From the NCBI GenBank assembly GCA_937920725.1, contig CALEUW010000011.1, forward strand, positions 51,964 through 115,963: a DNA stretch of 64,000 bases, in the 5' to 3' direction. Shown piece after piece: positions 8,730 to 16,588 of the stretch. The stretch is from UMGS1601 sp900553335. Lineage in GTDB: Bacteria; Bacillota; Clostridia; Oscillospirales; Ruminococcaceae. Each line of letters starts with the position of its first letter. The first letter of the stretch is position 1. The notes under the pieces were generated by a model that worked only from the letters and a program-made list of their open reading frames with translations, was not told the DNA's origin and searched no databases. The position numbers and the translations under genes were made by a program.

Positions 8730-9584
8730 TTACATTTTAAAATTAAATATAGTTTTGTCTGAAATCTTATTTTCTGACAAAATCTCATCAAAGAATTTTG
8801 TCTTTCCGTGTTTTTTATGAAGTGTTTTTAATACCTCGCTTAGCTCGTCATTTGATAGCCTATCGCAAAGTTTTTCTATTATTTCTTTAGAAACATCGGG
8901 CATCTCCATAAAAAGCGCACTAAGCGTATGAGTTTTGAGCTTTTGTTCAAGCTCATTTAATCTTTCGGTGCTGTTATCACAGATGCCTTCTCTTGACACA
9001 TTGGAATACTTCTTTGTAACTCCCGCCTTTGGCTGTGCCGGAACTGCAACAAAAGAAAATTCATAAGCGTCATAAGCATCGTTTAAAATGTGACAGCAAA
9101 GCTTTCCGCTATAGCTCTTTCCGTTAATATGCGAGCAGACCTTGACGTTTTGATTTTTCCCACAGATGCTGCAAACTCTTTCTTTTACAGCACAGCTTAC
9201 CGAAACCTCTTTTTTAATACCACCGTCGATCTCTTTGATAAGATCGCTGTTTTTCTCAGTTCTTATCATATAAGCGTAGCCTAAAAGATAAGTATAGTTT
9301 TCTCCTGACTGCGTCTTTTTTGTGTTGTCGGCAACAACGCATGTTGAGTATATTCTTGCTGTCTGATTTTCACCCTTAGGATTGTGGTCAAAAATTCCCG
9401 TTTTGCCTACAAAAAGCTTTGACAGCTGGTTTAAAGCTTTTATTGAAAACCGTTCGCCATCTCTGTCGATTTCGTTGTCGCAAAGAACTATAGGAAAAGC
9501 GTAAAGTTCGTCCTTTGAAAATTCTCGTCTTGTAAGTTCGTTGATCTTTTGAATTTGTGCATCGTCAAGTGTGAAGTTATCCAT
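8730..9584 (-). CDS. Phage prohead protease with scaffold-like tail and Cys/His insertion
   Basis: This 284-residue protein starts at ATG 9584, with GGGAGG upstream, and overlaps the portal gene by 8 bases. DNEIDRDGERF near residues 36-46, GIFDHN with H67, and KKEVSVSC with S128/S130 match the HK97/T5-type prohead protease family (S78-like, His-Ser catalysis). Residues 138-164 hold CSIC, CSH and CC, a possible zinc-binding insertion that I have not seen as typical of the family. The Lys/Glu-rich C-terminal helices (210-284) could act as a scaffold. Confidence 0.65.
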   Translation of the reverse strand: MDNFTLDDAQIQKINELTRREFSKDELYAFPIVLCDNEIDRDGERFSIKALNQLSKLFVGKTGIFDHNPKGENQTARIYSTCVVADNTKKTQSGENYTYLLGYAYMIRTEKNSDLIKEIDGGIKKEVSVSCAVKERVCSICGKNQNVKVCSHINGKSYSGKLCCHILNDAYDAYEFSFVAVPAQPKAGVTKKYSNVSREGICDNSTERLNELEQKLKTHTLSALFMEMPDVSKEIIEKLCDRLSNDELSEVLKTLHKKHGKTKFFDEILSENKISDKTIFNFKM

Positions 9585-10728
9585 TTGATTCCTCCCTTTC
9601 GTTTTGAATTTCAAGCTGCCTTGCCTGTGCGTTATAAAGTCTTGCCGTAGCAAGCTCTGTTTCGTCTAGGAGGTTTATCGTGTCCCACTCGACATCTGCT
9701 TCACAGCAAGCGCCTATTGAGCGTAAAAATGTGTTTGCGATTTGAGTTATAACAGGAGTGAGAAGCCGTCTGTAATATTCAAGCTCGCTTGTCAAAATAT
9801 CGCATTGCTGAGTGCTCATTCGTTCAGTTGAGCTCCAGTTAAGACCAAGAAGAAACGGCGGAATAGAAAGCTTTGAAATCATCTGCTCAAGAAGCTGTCT
9901 TACAGGTATCTCGCTGTCGATGATTTGATTGTCTGCACCTATTACCTTTATATCAACATCTCCGACGGCAATGAAGTCTTTTACATTGCCGTTTCTGGTC
10001 ATCATCATTCCGTCTGACCATTCTTTTGCTATTTGAATTGCCCTGTCTTTAGCGTATGTCATATCGGAATCGCTTTTAGGCTTATATGTAACAGCGTAGC
10101 GAACATTTCCCGCTCTTTCAAAGTTCTGACCAATCGAGGAATAAATTTTCATAAGAATTCCGGATAAATAGGGAAGACCTCTGAATATTGAAACACCGAA
10201 TGGATTTTTCGGATTTGGGTTTAAGCAAGCAAACAGTATCCTGTTTGGGTTTTCAATTAAAACATCCTTGTCGCTGCCGATTGCCCAAAATTTTCTGTCA
10301 CACGGGTTTTTTCCTCGAGTCACTTTAAAAAGAGTAGGATCGCCGTTATAAAGACCGATAACTTGATTGTCCTTAATGAGTATTTCACCTATTCCTTTTC
10401 CGTATGTGATCATCGAATCGAGAAAAATATCCACAAACTCATTAATAGAAACTCCGCTAAGACCGACAGGTACATTTTTCTGAAAGTTATCAAGCTCTTC
10501 CTGGTATTTTTCATCTCGAGCCAAAATCTTAAATCCGCCGGCAAGCCGCACAATTTTCAAAACACAGGCGTCAATTATCGGAATGTTTGCCCTTAAAGCC
10601 TCATAAAGCTCATATTCAAAAGTGTTTACTGAGCTTATTTTGCTGTTTTCCTGCAATGCGTGTCTTTCCGAGAAAGCTGTACCTGCCAAACAGTCGGAGG
10701 ATTTTTTTTGAACTTTTTTAAGTCTGAT
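9577..10728 (-). CDS. Phage portal protein (apparent ATC start)
   Basis: This portal protein forms the ring through which DNA enters the capsid. Motifs include NPFGVSIFRGLPYLSG, the SIPPFLLGLNWSSTERMST segment and the C-terminal helices typical of portals. A TTG at 10689 opens a 370-residue frame but has no ribosome site. GAAAGGAG (10745-10738) sits 9 bases before an in-frame ATC at 10728, giving a 383-residue product beginning (M)RLKKVQKKSSD. I therefore place the start at 10728, as either a rare ATC initiator or a mutated ATG. The upstream terminase gene ends at 10747. Confidence 0.75.
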   Translation of the reverse strand: MRLKKVQKKSSDCLAGTAFSERHALQENSKISSVNTFEYELYEALRANIPIIDACVLKIVRLAGGFKILARDEKYQEELDNFQKNVPVGLSGVSINEFVDIFLDSMITYGKGIGEILIKDNQVIGLYNGDPTLFKVTRGKNPCDRKFWAIGSDKDVLIENPNRILFACLNPNPKNPFGVSIFRGLPYLSGILMKIYSSIGQNFERAGNVRYAVTYKPKSDSDMTYAKDRAIQIAKEWSDGMMMTRNGNVKDFIAVGDVDIKVIGADNQIIDSEIPVRQLLEQMISKLSIPPFLLGLNWSSTERMSTQQCDILTSELEYYRRLLTPVITQIANTFLRSIGACCEADVEWDTINLLDETELATARLYNAQARQLEIQNEREESNG

Positions 10729-10746
10729 TTTAAAACGCTCCTTTCG

Positions 10747-11997
10747 TTAATATTTTCTGTCAAGTGAGAGGCAGAAAAAATCTTCTCTCGCTTCTGACAG
10801 ATGCGTAGAAACAAAATATCTGATATCATCCATTGCGTGATCGTTTTCTTTAAGCGGTGCATCCTTTCCGCTTTTCTCGTCCCATCTGTAAAGCTCGGAT
10901 TCTCTTATTGAATCAAGACATTGCTCGCAGATTTTGATTTTACCTTGCTTTAATGCGTCGCTTACTTGCCTTATGCCTGAAACCACATCGTTTTTTGCCC
11001 TTGCTGTTTTATATTTGCCGTGTCGGTTTATACATTCGATAAATGATGCGGCAGACGGGTCCACAATAACGCATTTTGGCGTAATATTTCCTAAAAGCTT
11101 ACAAAGCGATGCGTAATGCTCTTCATCGGTTTTTTGAAATCCCTCTTTTTTTGAGTCAAAATAGTATTCTTTTACTCTTATCCATTCTCCTGTTTCGCTA
11201 TTGCCCCAAAGTCCGAAGGAGCTTGGATTTACAGTCCCGTAGTCGCATGAAACAACATACTCCGAGAATTTAGAATCAGTATTTCGGATAATGGATTTTT
11301 CAAAGTCGGGATAAACAAGTCCGTAAGTACTTGACCATTTACCTAGAACAAATCGGTCGTAAAACGCTCCGCTGAAAAGAGTTTTGTATCTCTTTTTTAT
11401 CGAAGGGGAGAGGCTTGGATTATCGTCAAGTGTAAATCTTACATACAAAAGATTTTTCTCTTGAGATTTGTCTATCCATTCTTTTTTAAACCAGTGATAT
11501 GGATTGTCTGGATTACAGTTAAACCAAAGCTTAGAGCCTTCTTTTGAGCATCTTGCAACAGCTTGTTCTACGAAGCTTCTCGGCATAAGCACTGCCTCGT
11601 CAAGCAGAATGCCCGAAAGAGTCATACCCTGAATTAAAGATGCCGAGCCTTCGTCCTTTCCTCCGAAAAGATAGTATCGGTTGTGGTACTTTCCCTTTGA
11701 GATGTCAATCATGTTTTTTGATTTCAGTTCATTGACGCAAAATCCGCTTTTTAAAAGGCTTTCGATAAGCGGTTCGATTAAATTTCTCTTTAGAGAGGTT
11801 ATCGTTTTTCCGCAAAAAGCAAAACTTGCATTTTGGAAATTACTCATAGACCATAATATAAAGGACAGTGACATCGAAAAGGTTTTACCTGACCTAACTG
11901 CTCCGTCACAGATTATTCCGTCATAGTCTTGATATTTTTTGCTGTTGTACCATCCAAGCACAAGGAGTTGTTTTTTAGAAAACTCATTCATTTTCAT
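10747..11997 (-). CDS. terL: Phage terminase large subunit (PBSX-like)
   Basis: This 416-residue DNA-packaging motor has an N-terminal ATPase and a C-terminal RNase H-like nuclease. Walker A GAVRSGKT is at residues 32-39, and Walker B GILLDEA has D133 and E134. The nuclease acidic residues lie in SCDYG (D252), VIVDPS (D313) and DHAMDD (D386, D390/391). All catalytic positions are present, so the enzyme looks functional. It starts at ATG 11997, overlapping the upstream small gene by 14 bases. The FNCNPDNPYHWF segment is characteristic of the PBSX/P27-type terminase family. Confidence 0.9.
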   Translation of the reverse strand: MKMNEFSKKQLLVLGWYNSKKYQDYDGIICDGAVRSGKTFSMSLSFILWSMSNFQNASFAFCGKTITSLKRNLIEPLIESLLKSGFCVNELKSKNMIDISKGKYHNRYYLFGGKDEGSASLIQGMTLSGILLDEAVLMPRSFVEQAVARCSKEGSKLWFNCNPDNPYHWFKKEWIDKSQEKNLLYVRFTLDDNPSLSPSIKKRYKTLFSGAFYDRFVLGKWSSTYGLVYPDFEKSIIRNTDSKFSEYVVSCDYGTVNPSSFGLWGNSETGEWIRVKEYYFDSKKEGFQKTDEEHYASLCKLLGNITPKCVIVDPSAASFIECINRHGKYKTARAKNDVVSGIRQVSDALKQGKIKICEQCLDSIRESELYRWDEKSGKDAPLKENDHAMDDIRYFVSTHLSEAREDFFCLSLDRKY

Positions 11998-12337
11998 CAG
12001 CTTCTTTTGACTGGTGACTTAAATTTAATTTTTCACACGAGGTTTTAAAGCTTTGTAAAAAGCTTTCTCCGTCATCTCCTCTAGCCTGTTCAATTCTAGA
12101 AAGTTCTATTAAAAGCTCAAGTGCTTTTATCTTGTCAAAGCTTTTAACATCGCAGCCCTTATCGTTTCTTTTTATTTCGTTAAGACAAAAAAGCTCTTTG
12201 CTGTCGGTGATAAGCCTATCGCTTTCTGTCAGTCTTGCAAGCTCCGTCTGATCGGACATTATGAGTTTATATAGTCCTATTTTTGCAATGTCAGATGCAC
12301 TCGTGCGAAGAATGCGCTTATTCGATAATTTAAACAA
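11984..12337 (-). CDS. Probable terminase small subunit
   Basis: This 117-residue protein directly precedes and overlaps terL, the usual place for the DNA-recognition subunit. The start is TTG 12337, with AGGAGG six bases upstream; no ATG fits. The sequence is largely helical and charged. I do not see a clear helix-turn-helix, and the assignment is from position. Upstream lies a nested inverted repeat. Confidence 0.5.
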   Translation of the reverse strand: MFKLSNKRILRTSASDIAKIGLYKLIMSDQTELARLTESDRLITDSKELFCLNEIKRNDKGCDVKSFDKIKALELLIELSRIEQARGDDGESFLQSFKTSCEKLNLSHQSKEADENE

Positions 12338-12354
12338 TAGATTTCCTCCTATTT

Positions 12355-12421
12355 TGTTTGCGTTTGAAAAGTTTTCCGGAAATTACCTTTCAAACAAACT
12401 GCAATAATGGTTTTTTATTGC
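12355..12421 (-). promoter_or_regulatory. Nested inverted repeats in the leader of the phage-type cluster
   Basis: Arms GTTTGcgTTTGAAAaG (12355-12370) and CTTTCAAACAAAC (12387-12399) flank an internal palindrome TTTCCGGAAA. Next to this, GCAATAA/TTATTGC forms a second hairpin (12401-12421). In the minus direction both lie just upstream of the ribosome site of the first gene. Confidence 0.5.
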
Positions 12422-12500
12422 ATGGTAAAATGCAACAGTAAAAATTTTTTTGAGGTTTGTTTACAAAACGTTAATAAATATGCACCTAAAGTGTGTTGAG

Positions 12501-12529
12501 TTGCAAAAAGAAAATATTTGTGATAAAAT
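12501..12529 (+). promoter_or_regulatory. Promoter of the DUF815 ATPase gene
   Basis: TTGCAA at 12501-12506 and TAAAAT at 12524-12529 are 17 bases apart. Confidence 0.55.
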
Positions 12530-12558
12530 GAGTTAAAACACATCGGAGATGAAATTTA

Positions 12559-13866
12559 ATGAATCATATAACATCAAAGCTTTTAATTTTCGGAAATCTT
12601 GATAAAAATGAACCGCTTTTGAAACTGTCGGAAGTATTTGCTGATTTTGAAGCAAAAAGTGCAAGTCATGATGAACTTATAAGCCGGATCTATGAAGAGA
12701 TAAGAAAAATATTAAAGATAGCAACTGACTTTGGATTTGACAAAAACCTATGGCAAAACTATCTTACCTTTTTGCTTGTAACAAATGAAAATCCTTTTAC
12801 TGTGACCTGCGAAAAAGCGGGAGTGCAGGAGGGAAGCGTTAATTATTTTGCAAAGTCTGACTGTGAGCTTTTTATGAAGCTTTTTAAATATGACTTCAAA
12901 AAAATAGAAAATGAGCTTGGGATAGACTGCTTTTTGAGAATTACAGATTATAAGGCGGTCGTGAAAAAAGAGCTTATGTATAATAAAAATGTAAGTGAAA
13001 AAGTCAGGTCTTTAAGTGAAAAGTTAGCTTCTTCAAATGATGAACAGGAGTTCTTTTTGCATCTCACTGATTTTTACCGTGACTACGGTGTCGGAATGTT
13101 CGGACTTAATAAGGCGTTCAGGCTGAAAACAGCTGAAAACGGTATAGAGCTTATTCCGATAAACAATATGGATAGGGTAGTGCTTGACGATCTGGTCGGA
13201 TATGATATTCAAAAACGTGAGCTTGTAGAAAACACTCTTGCGTTTGTTGAAAACAAAAAGGCAAATAATGTGCTTCTTTACGGTGACAGCGGAACGGGAA
13301 AATCAACTAGTATAAAAGCGATAGTTAATGAGTTTTATTCAAAGGGACTCAGAATGATAGAAATTTACAAGCACCAGTTTAAGGATCTTTCAAATGTAAT
13401 AGCAATGGTCAAAAACCGAAATTACAAATTTATAATTTATATGGATGACCTCTCGTTTGAGGAATTTGAAATAGAGTATAAGTTTTTAAAAGCGGTAATA
13501 GAAGGTGGCGTTGAAACTAAGCCTGATAATATTTTGATTTATGCAACATCAAACAGACGTCATTTAATAAAGGAAACGTGGAATGACAGAAGCGACATGG
13601 AGTCGGATAACGGAATCCATCGCTCGGATACTATTGAAGAAAAGCTGTCGCTTGTAAATCGTTTCGGCGTTAAGATCAATTATTCAAAGCCGACAAGGCA
13701 GGAATACCACAGCATTGTTTTGGAACTTGCAAAACGAAACGGAATAGAGCTTTCAGATGATGAACTTATAAAGGAAGCGAACAAGTGGGAAATAAGTCAT
13801 GGCGGAATCAGCGGAAGAACGGCTCAGCAGTTCATCAACAACATTTTAGGAAAGGCAGATTCATAA
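12559..13866 (+). CDS. AAA+ ATPase of the DUF815 family
   Basis: This 435-residue cytoplasmic protein has a roughly 200-residue N-terminal region of unknown role. It is followed by an AAA+ module with Walker A GDSGTGKS near residues 244-251, IYMDDLSFEEFE as Walker B, and a sensor region YATSNRRHLI. The SNRRHLIKE and WNDRSDME segments are hallmarks of DUF815 ATPases, which are widespread in Clostridia and have no settled function. The gene is divergent from the phage-type cluster and has its own promoter and terminator, so it is likely a chromosomal gene rather than cargo. Confidence 0.85.
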   Translation: MNHITSKLLIFGNLDKNEPLLKLSEVFADFEAKSASHDELISRIYEEIRKILKIATDFGFDKNLWQNYLTFLLVTNENPFTVTCEKAGVQEGSVNYFAKSDCELFMKLFKYDFKKIENELGIDCFLRITDYKAVVKKELMYNKNVSEKVRSLSEKLASSNDEQEFFLHLTDFYRDYGVGMFGLNKAFRLKTAENGIELIPINNMDRVVLDDLVGYDIQKRELVENTLAFVENKKANNVLLYGDSGTGKSTSIKAIVNEFYSKGLRMIEIYKHQFKDLSNVIAMVKNRNYKFIIYMDDLSFEEFEIEYKFLKAVIEGGVETKPDNILIYATSNRRHLIKETWNDRSDMESDNGIHRSDTIEEKLSLVNRFGVKINYSKPTRQEYHSIVLELAKRNGIELSDDELIKEANKWEISHGGISGRTAQQFINNILGKADS

Positions 13867-13879
13867 AAACGCAAAAATA

Positions 13880-13909
13880 AAATCCTTGGGGAAAATTCCT
13901 CAAGGATTT
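13880..13909. terminator. Bidirectional terminator
   Basis: A 14-bp stem with one mismatch, AAATCCTTG.GGAA/TTCC.CAAGGATTT, is T-rich on both sides. It serves the DUF815 gene and the convergent coaD operon. Confidence 0.75.
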
Positions 13910-13960
13910 TTTATGTATAACTCTCTTTAATTTTACACTCTCTTAATTTTTCTCTCTATA

Positions 13961-14443
13961 TTAGTTGTTTTCCTGTGCAATAGGCTGTTTAGGTTCAGCA
14001 ACAGCAATAATTGCTTCCTTTGTCTGCTTAACGTCAACAAGATTTCTTGTTAAAACAATCTCTGCCTCTGAAAGTGCAGACTCGAGCTTTTTAGCCATTG
14101 CTATTCTAATTTCTTTTTCTGCTGCATAAGCCTGATTTAAAATATCAGCAGCCTGAATCTGTGCAGCCTTAATGATTTCGTCCTGAGAAACCAAAACCTG
14201 CGCTCTTTCCTCAGCCTTCTTAATGATAACTTCAGCTTTTTTATTAGCTTCAGTCATGATGATAGCCTTATCATTTTGAAGTTCCTTAGCCTTTTTGATA
14301 TCGGTAGGGAGATTATATCTGATGCTGTCGATATACTCTCTCATTTTTTCAATGTCGATAACCTTTTTATTTGTAAAAGGAACGCTTGATGCTTTGTCGA
14401 TCATTTCATCCATTAAATCCAATACTTCTTCAATCTTTGCCAT
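13961..14443 (-). CDS. Coiled-coil ATP-synthase-subunit-H/DivIVA-like protein
   Basis: This 160-residue charged, almost wholly helical protein has an Ala/Lys/Glu-rich coiled coil at about residues 45-130 and no membrane segment. Similar proteins are commonly encoded beside coaD/rsmD in Clostridia and are labelled V-type ATPase subunit H-like or DivIVA-like; the role is unknown. It is the last gene of the rsmD-coaD operon, 28 bases after coaD, and ends in a Gln/Asn/Pro-rich tail. Confidence 0.7.
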   Translation of the reverse strand: MAKIEEVLDLMDEMIDKASSVPFTNKKVIDIEKMREYIDSIRYNLPTDIKKAKELQNDKAIIMTEANKKAEVIIKKAEERAQVLVSQDEIIKAAQIQAADILNQAYAAEKEIRIAMAKKLESALSEAEIVLTRNLVDVKQTKEAIIAVAEPKQPIAQENN

Positions 14444-14471
14444 TGTTCTATACTCCTTTTTATTTAAAAAT

Positions 14472-14960
14472 TCAACTTTTCTTAACCAGTCTGTCTACTA
14501 TAATATCTAAAATCTCCTTTGGAACGAGATTTGAAATATCTCCTCCGTATTTTGCTATTTCTTTAACAACACTTGAACTTAAGTACATATTTTCAGCTCT
14601 TGTAGTTAAGAAAATCGTATCGCCCTTAGGGTAAAGCGTCTTGTTGGCAAGCGCTTGCTGAAATTCATATTCAAAGTCCGAAACAGCTCTAAGTCCTTTA
14701 ACAATAGCACATGCATTGAGGTTTTTACAATACTCTGCCAAAAGTCCTTTGCAAATGTCAACCTCTACATTTTCAAAATCATGGGTGACTTTTTTTATCA
14801 TTTCAACCCGCTCGTCTGCGGTAAAGCTGGTATCCTTTTGTGAATTTACTGATACCGCAACAATTACCTTGTCAAACAGCATAGAGGCTCGGTGAATTAT
14901 ATCAAGATGTCCGTATGTCACAGGGTCAAAACTTCCCGGACAAACTGCGATTTTAGTCAT
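14472..14960 (-). CDS. coaD: Phosphopantetheine adenylyltransferase
   Basis: This 162-residue enzyme makes dephospho-CoA from 4'-phosphopantetheine and ATP, the fourth step of CoA synthesis. PGSFDPVTYGHLDII at the N-terminus holds the nucleotidyltransferase T/HxGH motif (TYGH). KGLRAVSDFEYE and the C-terminal SSSVVKEIA segment are also diagnostic. It starts 3 bases after rsmD, a coupling common in Firmicutes. Confidence 0.95.
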   Translation of the reverse strand: MTKIAVCPGSFDPVTYGHLDIIHRASMLFDKVIVAVSVNSQKDTSFTADERVEMIKKVTHDFENVEVDICKGLLAEYCKNLNACAIVKGLRAVSDFEYEFQQALANKTLYPKGDTIFLTTRAENMYLSSSVVKEIAKYGGDISNLVPKEILDIIVDRLVKKS

Positions 14961-14963
14961 TAG

Positions 14964-15515
14964 CTATACCTCACTCTCTTTGTTTAGTTTATAAACGGTA
15001 AGAGCAATTTTTCCGTATTTATATCTCTTTGACAACACTAAACTGCCAACATTGTCAGGAAGCGTAGTTTCCGCTTCATGTTCACATACAACTATTGCGT
15101 TATCATTTAGAACCCTCTCGATTTTATCAAGACAGTTTAAAATCAACCCTTTGCGATACGGGGGATCTATAAGCGCTATGTCGATTCCTTTTTTACCTAC
15201 GTTTAAATACTCTAAGCTGTCCATATTTAAAATTCTTGTATTGTTTAAAAATCCGCAGGAGGATACATTTTCTTTGGTTATATCAATCGATGCCTTGTTC
15301 TTGTCAACAAATACACAGTGTGAAGCGCCTCGGCTTAAAGCTTCTACTCCAAGTTGTCCTGATCCGGAAAACAAATCCAAAACATTTGCGCCCGGAATAT
15401 CAAATTGTATAATTGAAAAAATCGCTTCTTTTACCATATCCGAGGTAGGTCTTACATCAAGTCCATCAAGCGTTTTCAATTTTTTCCCTCGTGCAGTTCC
15501 TGTTATTACTCTCAT
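14964..15515 (-). CDS. rsmD: 16S rRNA (guanine(966)-N2)-methyltransferase
   Basis: This 183-residue SAM-dependent enzyme methylates G966 of 16S rRNA. It carries MRVITGTARGKKL at the start, VRPTSDMVKEAIF, the SAM motif VLDLFSGSGQLGVEA and the catalytic DPPY (IDPPYRKG). I chose ATG 15515, which has GAGGAAA upstream and matches the family N-terminus; an upstream in-frame ATG at 15623 would add 36 non-family residues. It heads the operon with coaD and the coiled-coil gene. Confidence 0.93.
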   Translation of the reverse strand: MRVITGTARGKKLKTLDGLDVRPTSDMVKEAIFSIIQFDIPGANVLDLFSGSGQLGVEALSRGASHCVFVDKNKASIDITKENVSSCGFLNNTRILNMDSLEYLNVGKKGIDIALIDPPYRKGLILNCLDKIERVLNDNAIVVCEHEAETTLPDNVGSLVLSKRYKYGKIALTVYKLNKESEV

Positions 15516-15548
15516 TTCTATTATTATTTCCTCATATTGATAAATCGC

Positions 15549-15580
15549 AATTCTGTAAAGTGATATTGCTTTACAGAATT
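15549..15580 (-). promoter_or_regulatory. Perfect 12-bp hairpin in the rsmD leader
   Basis: AATTCTGTAAAG (15549-15560) and its exact complement (15569-15580) flank an eight-base loop. It lies in the transcribed leader between promoter and start, with no U-tract after it. Confidence 0.6.
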
Positions 15581-15623
15581 GATTTGTGGCTCGTATACTA
15601 AATCTGAAATTTGATGTAGTCAT

Positions 15624-15652
15624 ATTATACTACAATAAAACCTGTTTGTCTA
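15624..15652 (-). promoter_or_regulatory. Promoter of the rsmD-coaD operon
   Basis: On the minus strand TAGACA (15652-15647) and TATAAT (15629-15624) are 17 bases apart. Confidence 0.65.
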
Positions 15653-15953
15653 TATAAAAAAACAAGGAAAATGTAACTAATTTGTAACATTTATAAAACA
15701 AACGGCTTCGCTGTTTAACAAAAAATAATTGATTATATCACATAAATATATAATTATATTATCGTTTTTTTATCTTTTTTGGTTTTTGGAAGGAGTTTAG
15801 TCATTGCAGCATTAAGCAAAATTTACAACTTGTAACGTTTAATACACGGCTTTTTGGGAGAAACAACGACTCGTTATTTTATTCTGGATAATGTAAAGCT
15901 AATTGCCTTTACATATAATCTTGATGCTAATACTAAATATAAACACAAAAATA

Positions 15954-15977
15954 AAAGGCAAGCTTTTGCCTGCCTTT
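15954..15977 (-). terminator. Terminator of iscS-iscU
   Basis: On the minus strand AAGGCAGGC, loop AAAA, GCTTGCCTT (one G-U pair) is followed by TTATTTTTG. Confidence 0.65.
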
Positions 15978-16038
15978 CATAATTACTTGCATATTGCTTC
16001 TAATAGCGCAAGGGTGTCTTTCGTTAAATTATGTCGAA

Positions 16039-16092
16039 TCAATTATTTATTCAATTATCAATTATCAATTATCCATTGTCAATTATTAATTG
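16039..16092. repeat. AATTATC-type simple direct repeats
   Basis: Tandem near-copies of CAATTATC/TCAATTATCAATTATC run through this stretch and end in AATTATTAATTG. Related GCGTAATTCG(G)AATTCGTAATT strings follow the stop codons of glgP (2633) and purA (27381). Confidence 0.5.
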
Positions 16093-16117
16093 TCTTGCAT
16101 CTTGTTTCTTGCTTCTA

Positions 16118-16552
16118 TTAGTGACAGCCTTCGCATTCCTCGCAATGCTCGTTTATCTTGCCAACATAAAGCTCAGGATCAAGGCCCTGCCTTGTATAGT
16201 AGTCAGCAATAGCCAACTTCATTGCTTGTTCAGCCAATACCGAGCAGTGGATTTTTGCCGGAGGAAGTCCGTCGAGTGCCTCGATAACTGCTTTGTTTGT
16301 AATTTTTAGAGCATCATCAAGCTTTTTGCCTTTAATAAGCTCTGTTGCCATTGAAGATGTAGCGACAGCTGCCCCGCAGCCGAAAGTTTTGAATTTAACG
16401 TCCTCAATGATTCCATTGTTGATTTTGAGATACATTTTCATTATATCTCCGCATTTAGCGTTTCCTACCTCGCCTACACCGTCAGCGTTTTCGATTTCTC
16501 CGACATTTCTCGGATTAGCGAAGTGATCCATTACTTTTTCAGAATATATCAT
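16118..16552 (-). CDS. iscU: Iron-sulfur cluster scaffold protein IscU/NifU-like
   Basis: This 144-residue scaffold assembles Fe-S clusters from sulfur supplied by the adjacent desulfurase. The three ligand cysteines are C34 (KCGD), C59 (FGCGAA) and C103 (KIHCSVLAEQA), with D36 nearby, as in the NifU N-terminal family. The C-terminus is a Cys/His-rich tail (EHCEECEGCH), a frequent feature of clostridial homologues. It lies 36 bases downstream of iscS. No iscR, hscA or fdx gene is present. Confidence 0.9.
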   Translation of the reverse strand: MIYSEKVMDHFANPRNVGEIENADGVGEVGNAKCGDIMKMYLKINNGIIEDVKFKTFGCGAAVATSSMATELIKGKKLDDALKITNKAVIEALDGLPPAKIHCSVLAEQAMKLAIADYYTRQGLDPELYVGKINEHCEECEGCH

Positions 16553-16588
16553 GATTAATTCTCCTTTGATGTAAGATTTATTATACAG

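Larger units (their letters stand above)
15653..16117. other. Gene-free AT-rich interval between rsmD and iscU
   Basis: With the rsmD leader, about 600 bases lack a gene. The interval holds the rsmD promoter and hairpin, a small GTAAAG/CTTTAC hairpin near 15891-15911, the isc terminator (15954-15977) and an AATTATC-type simple repeat. I see no other gene, RNA or reading frame with a ribosome site. Confidence 0.5.

Noticed and set aside
10635..10862. 75-codon minus-strand frame spanning the terL end and portal start
   Set aside because: It overlaps two real genes, has no ribosome site and has a composition unlike a protein; the portal frame explains the region.
5443..12560. att sites flanking the phage-type cluster
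   Set aside because: I compared the two intergenic edges and saw no direct repeat of useful length; the copy-1 repeat at 5462 has no partner at the other edge.
12559..13866. DUF815 ATPase as part of the phage-type system
   Set aside because: It is divergent, has its own promoter and terminator, and the family is common in Clostridia without phage genes; association is by position only.
15052..15540. 162-codon frame antisense to rsmD
   Set aside because: It mirrors the methyltransferase gene and has no domain or ribosome site.
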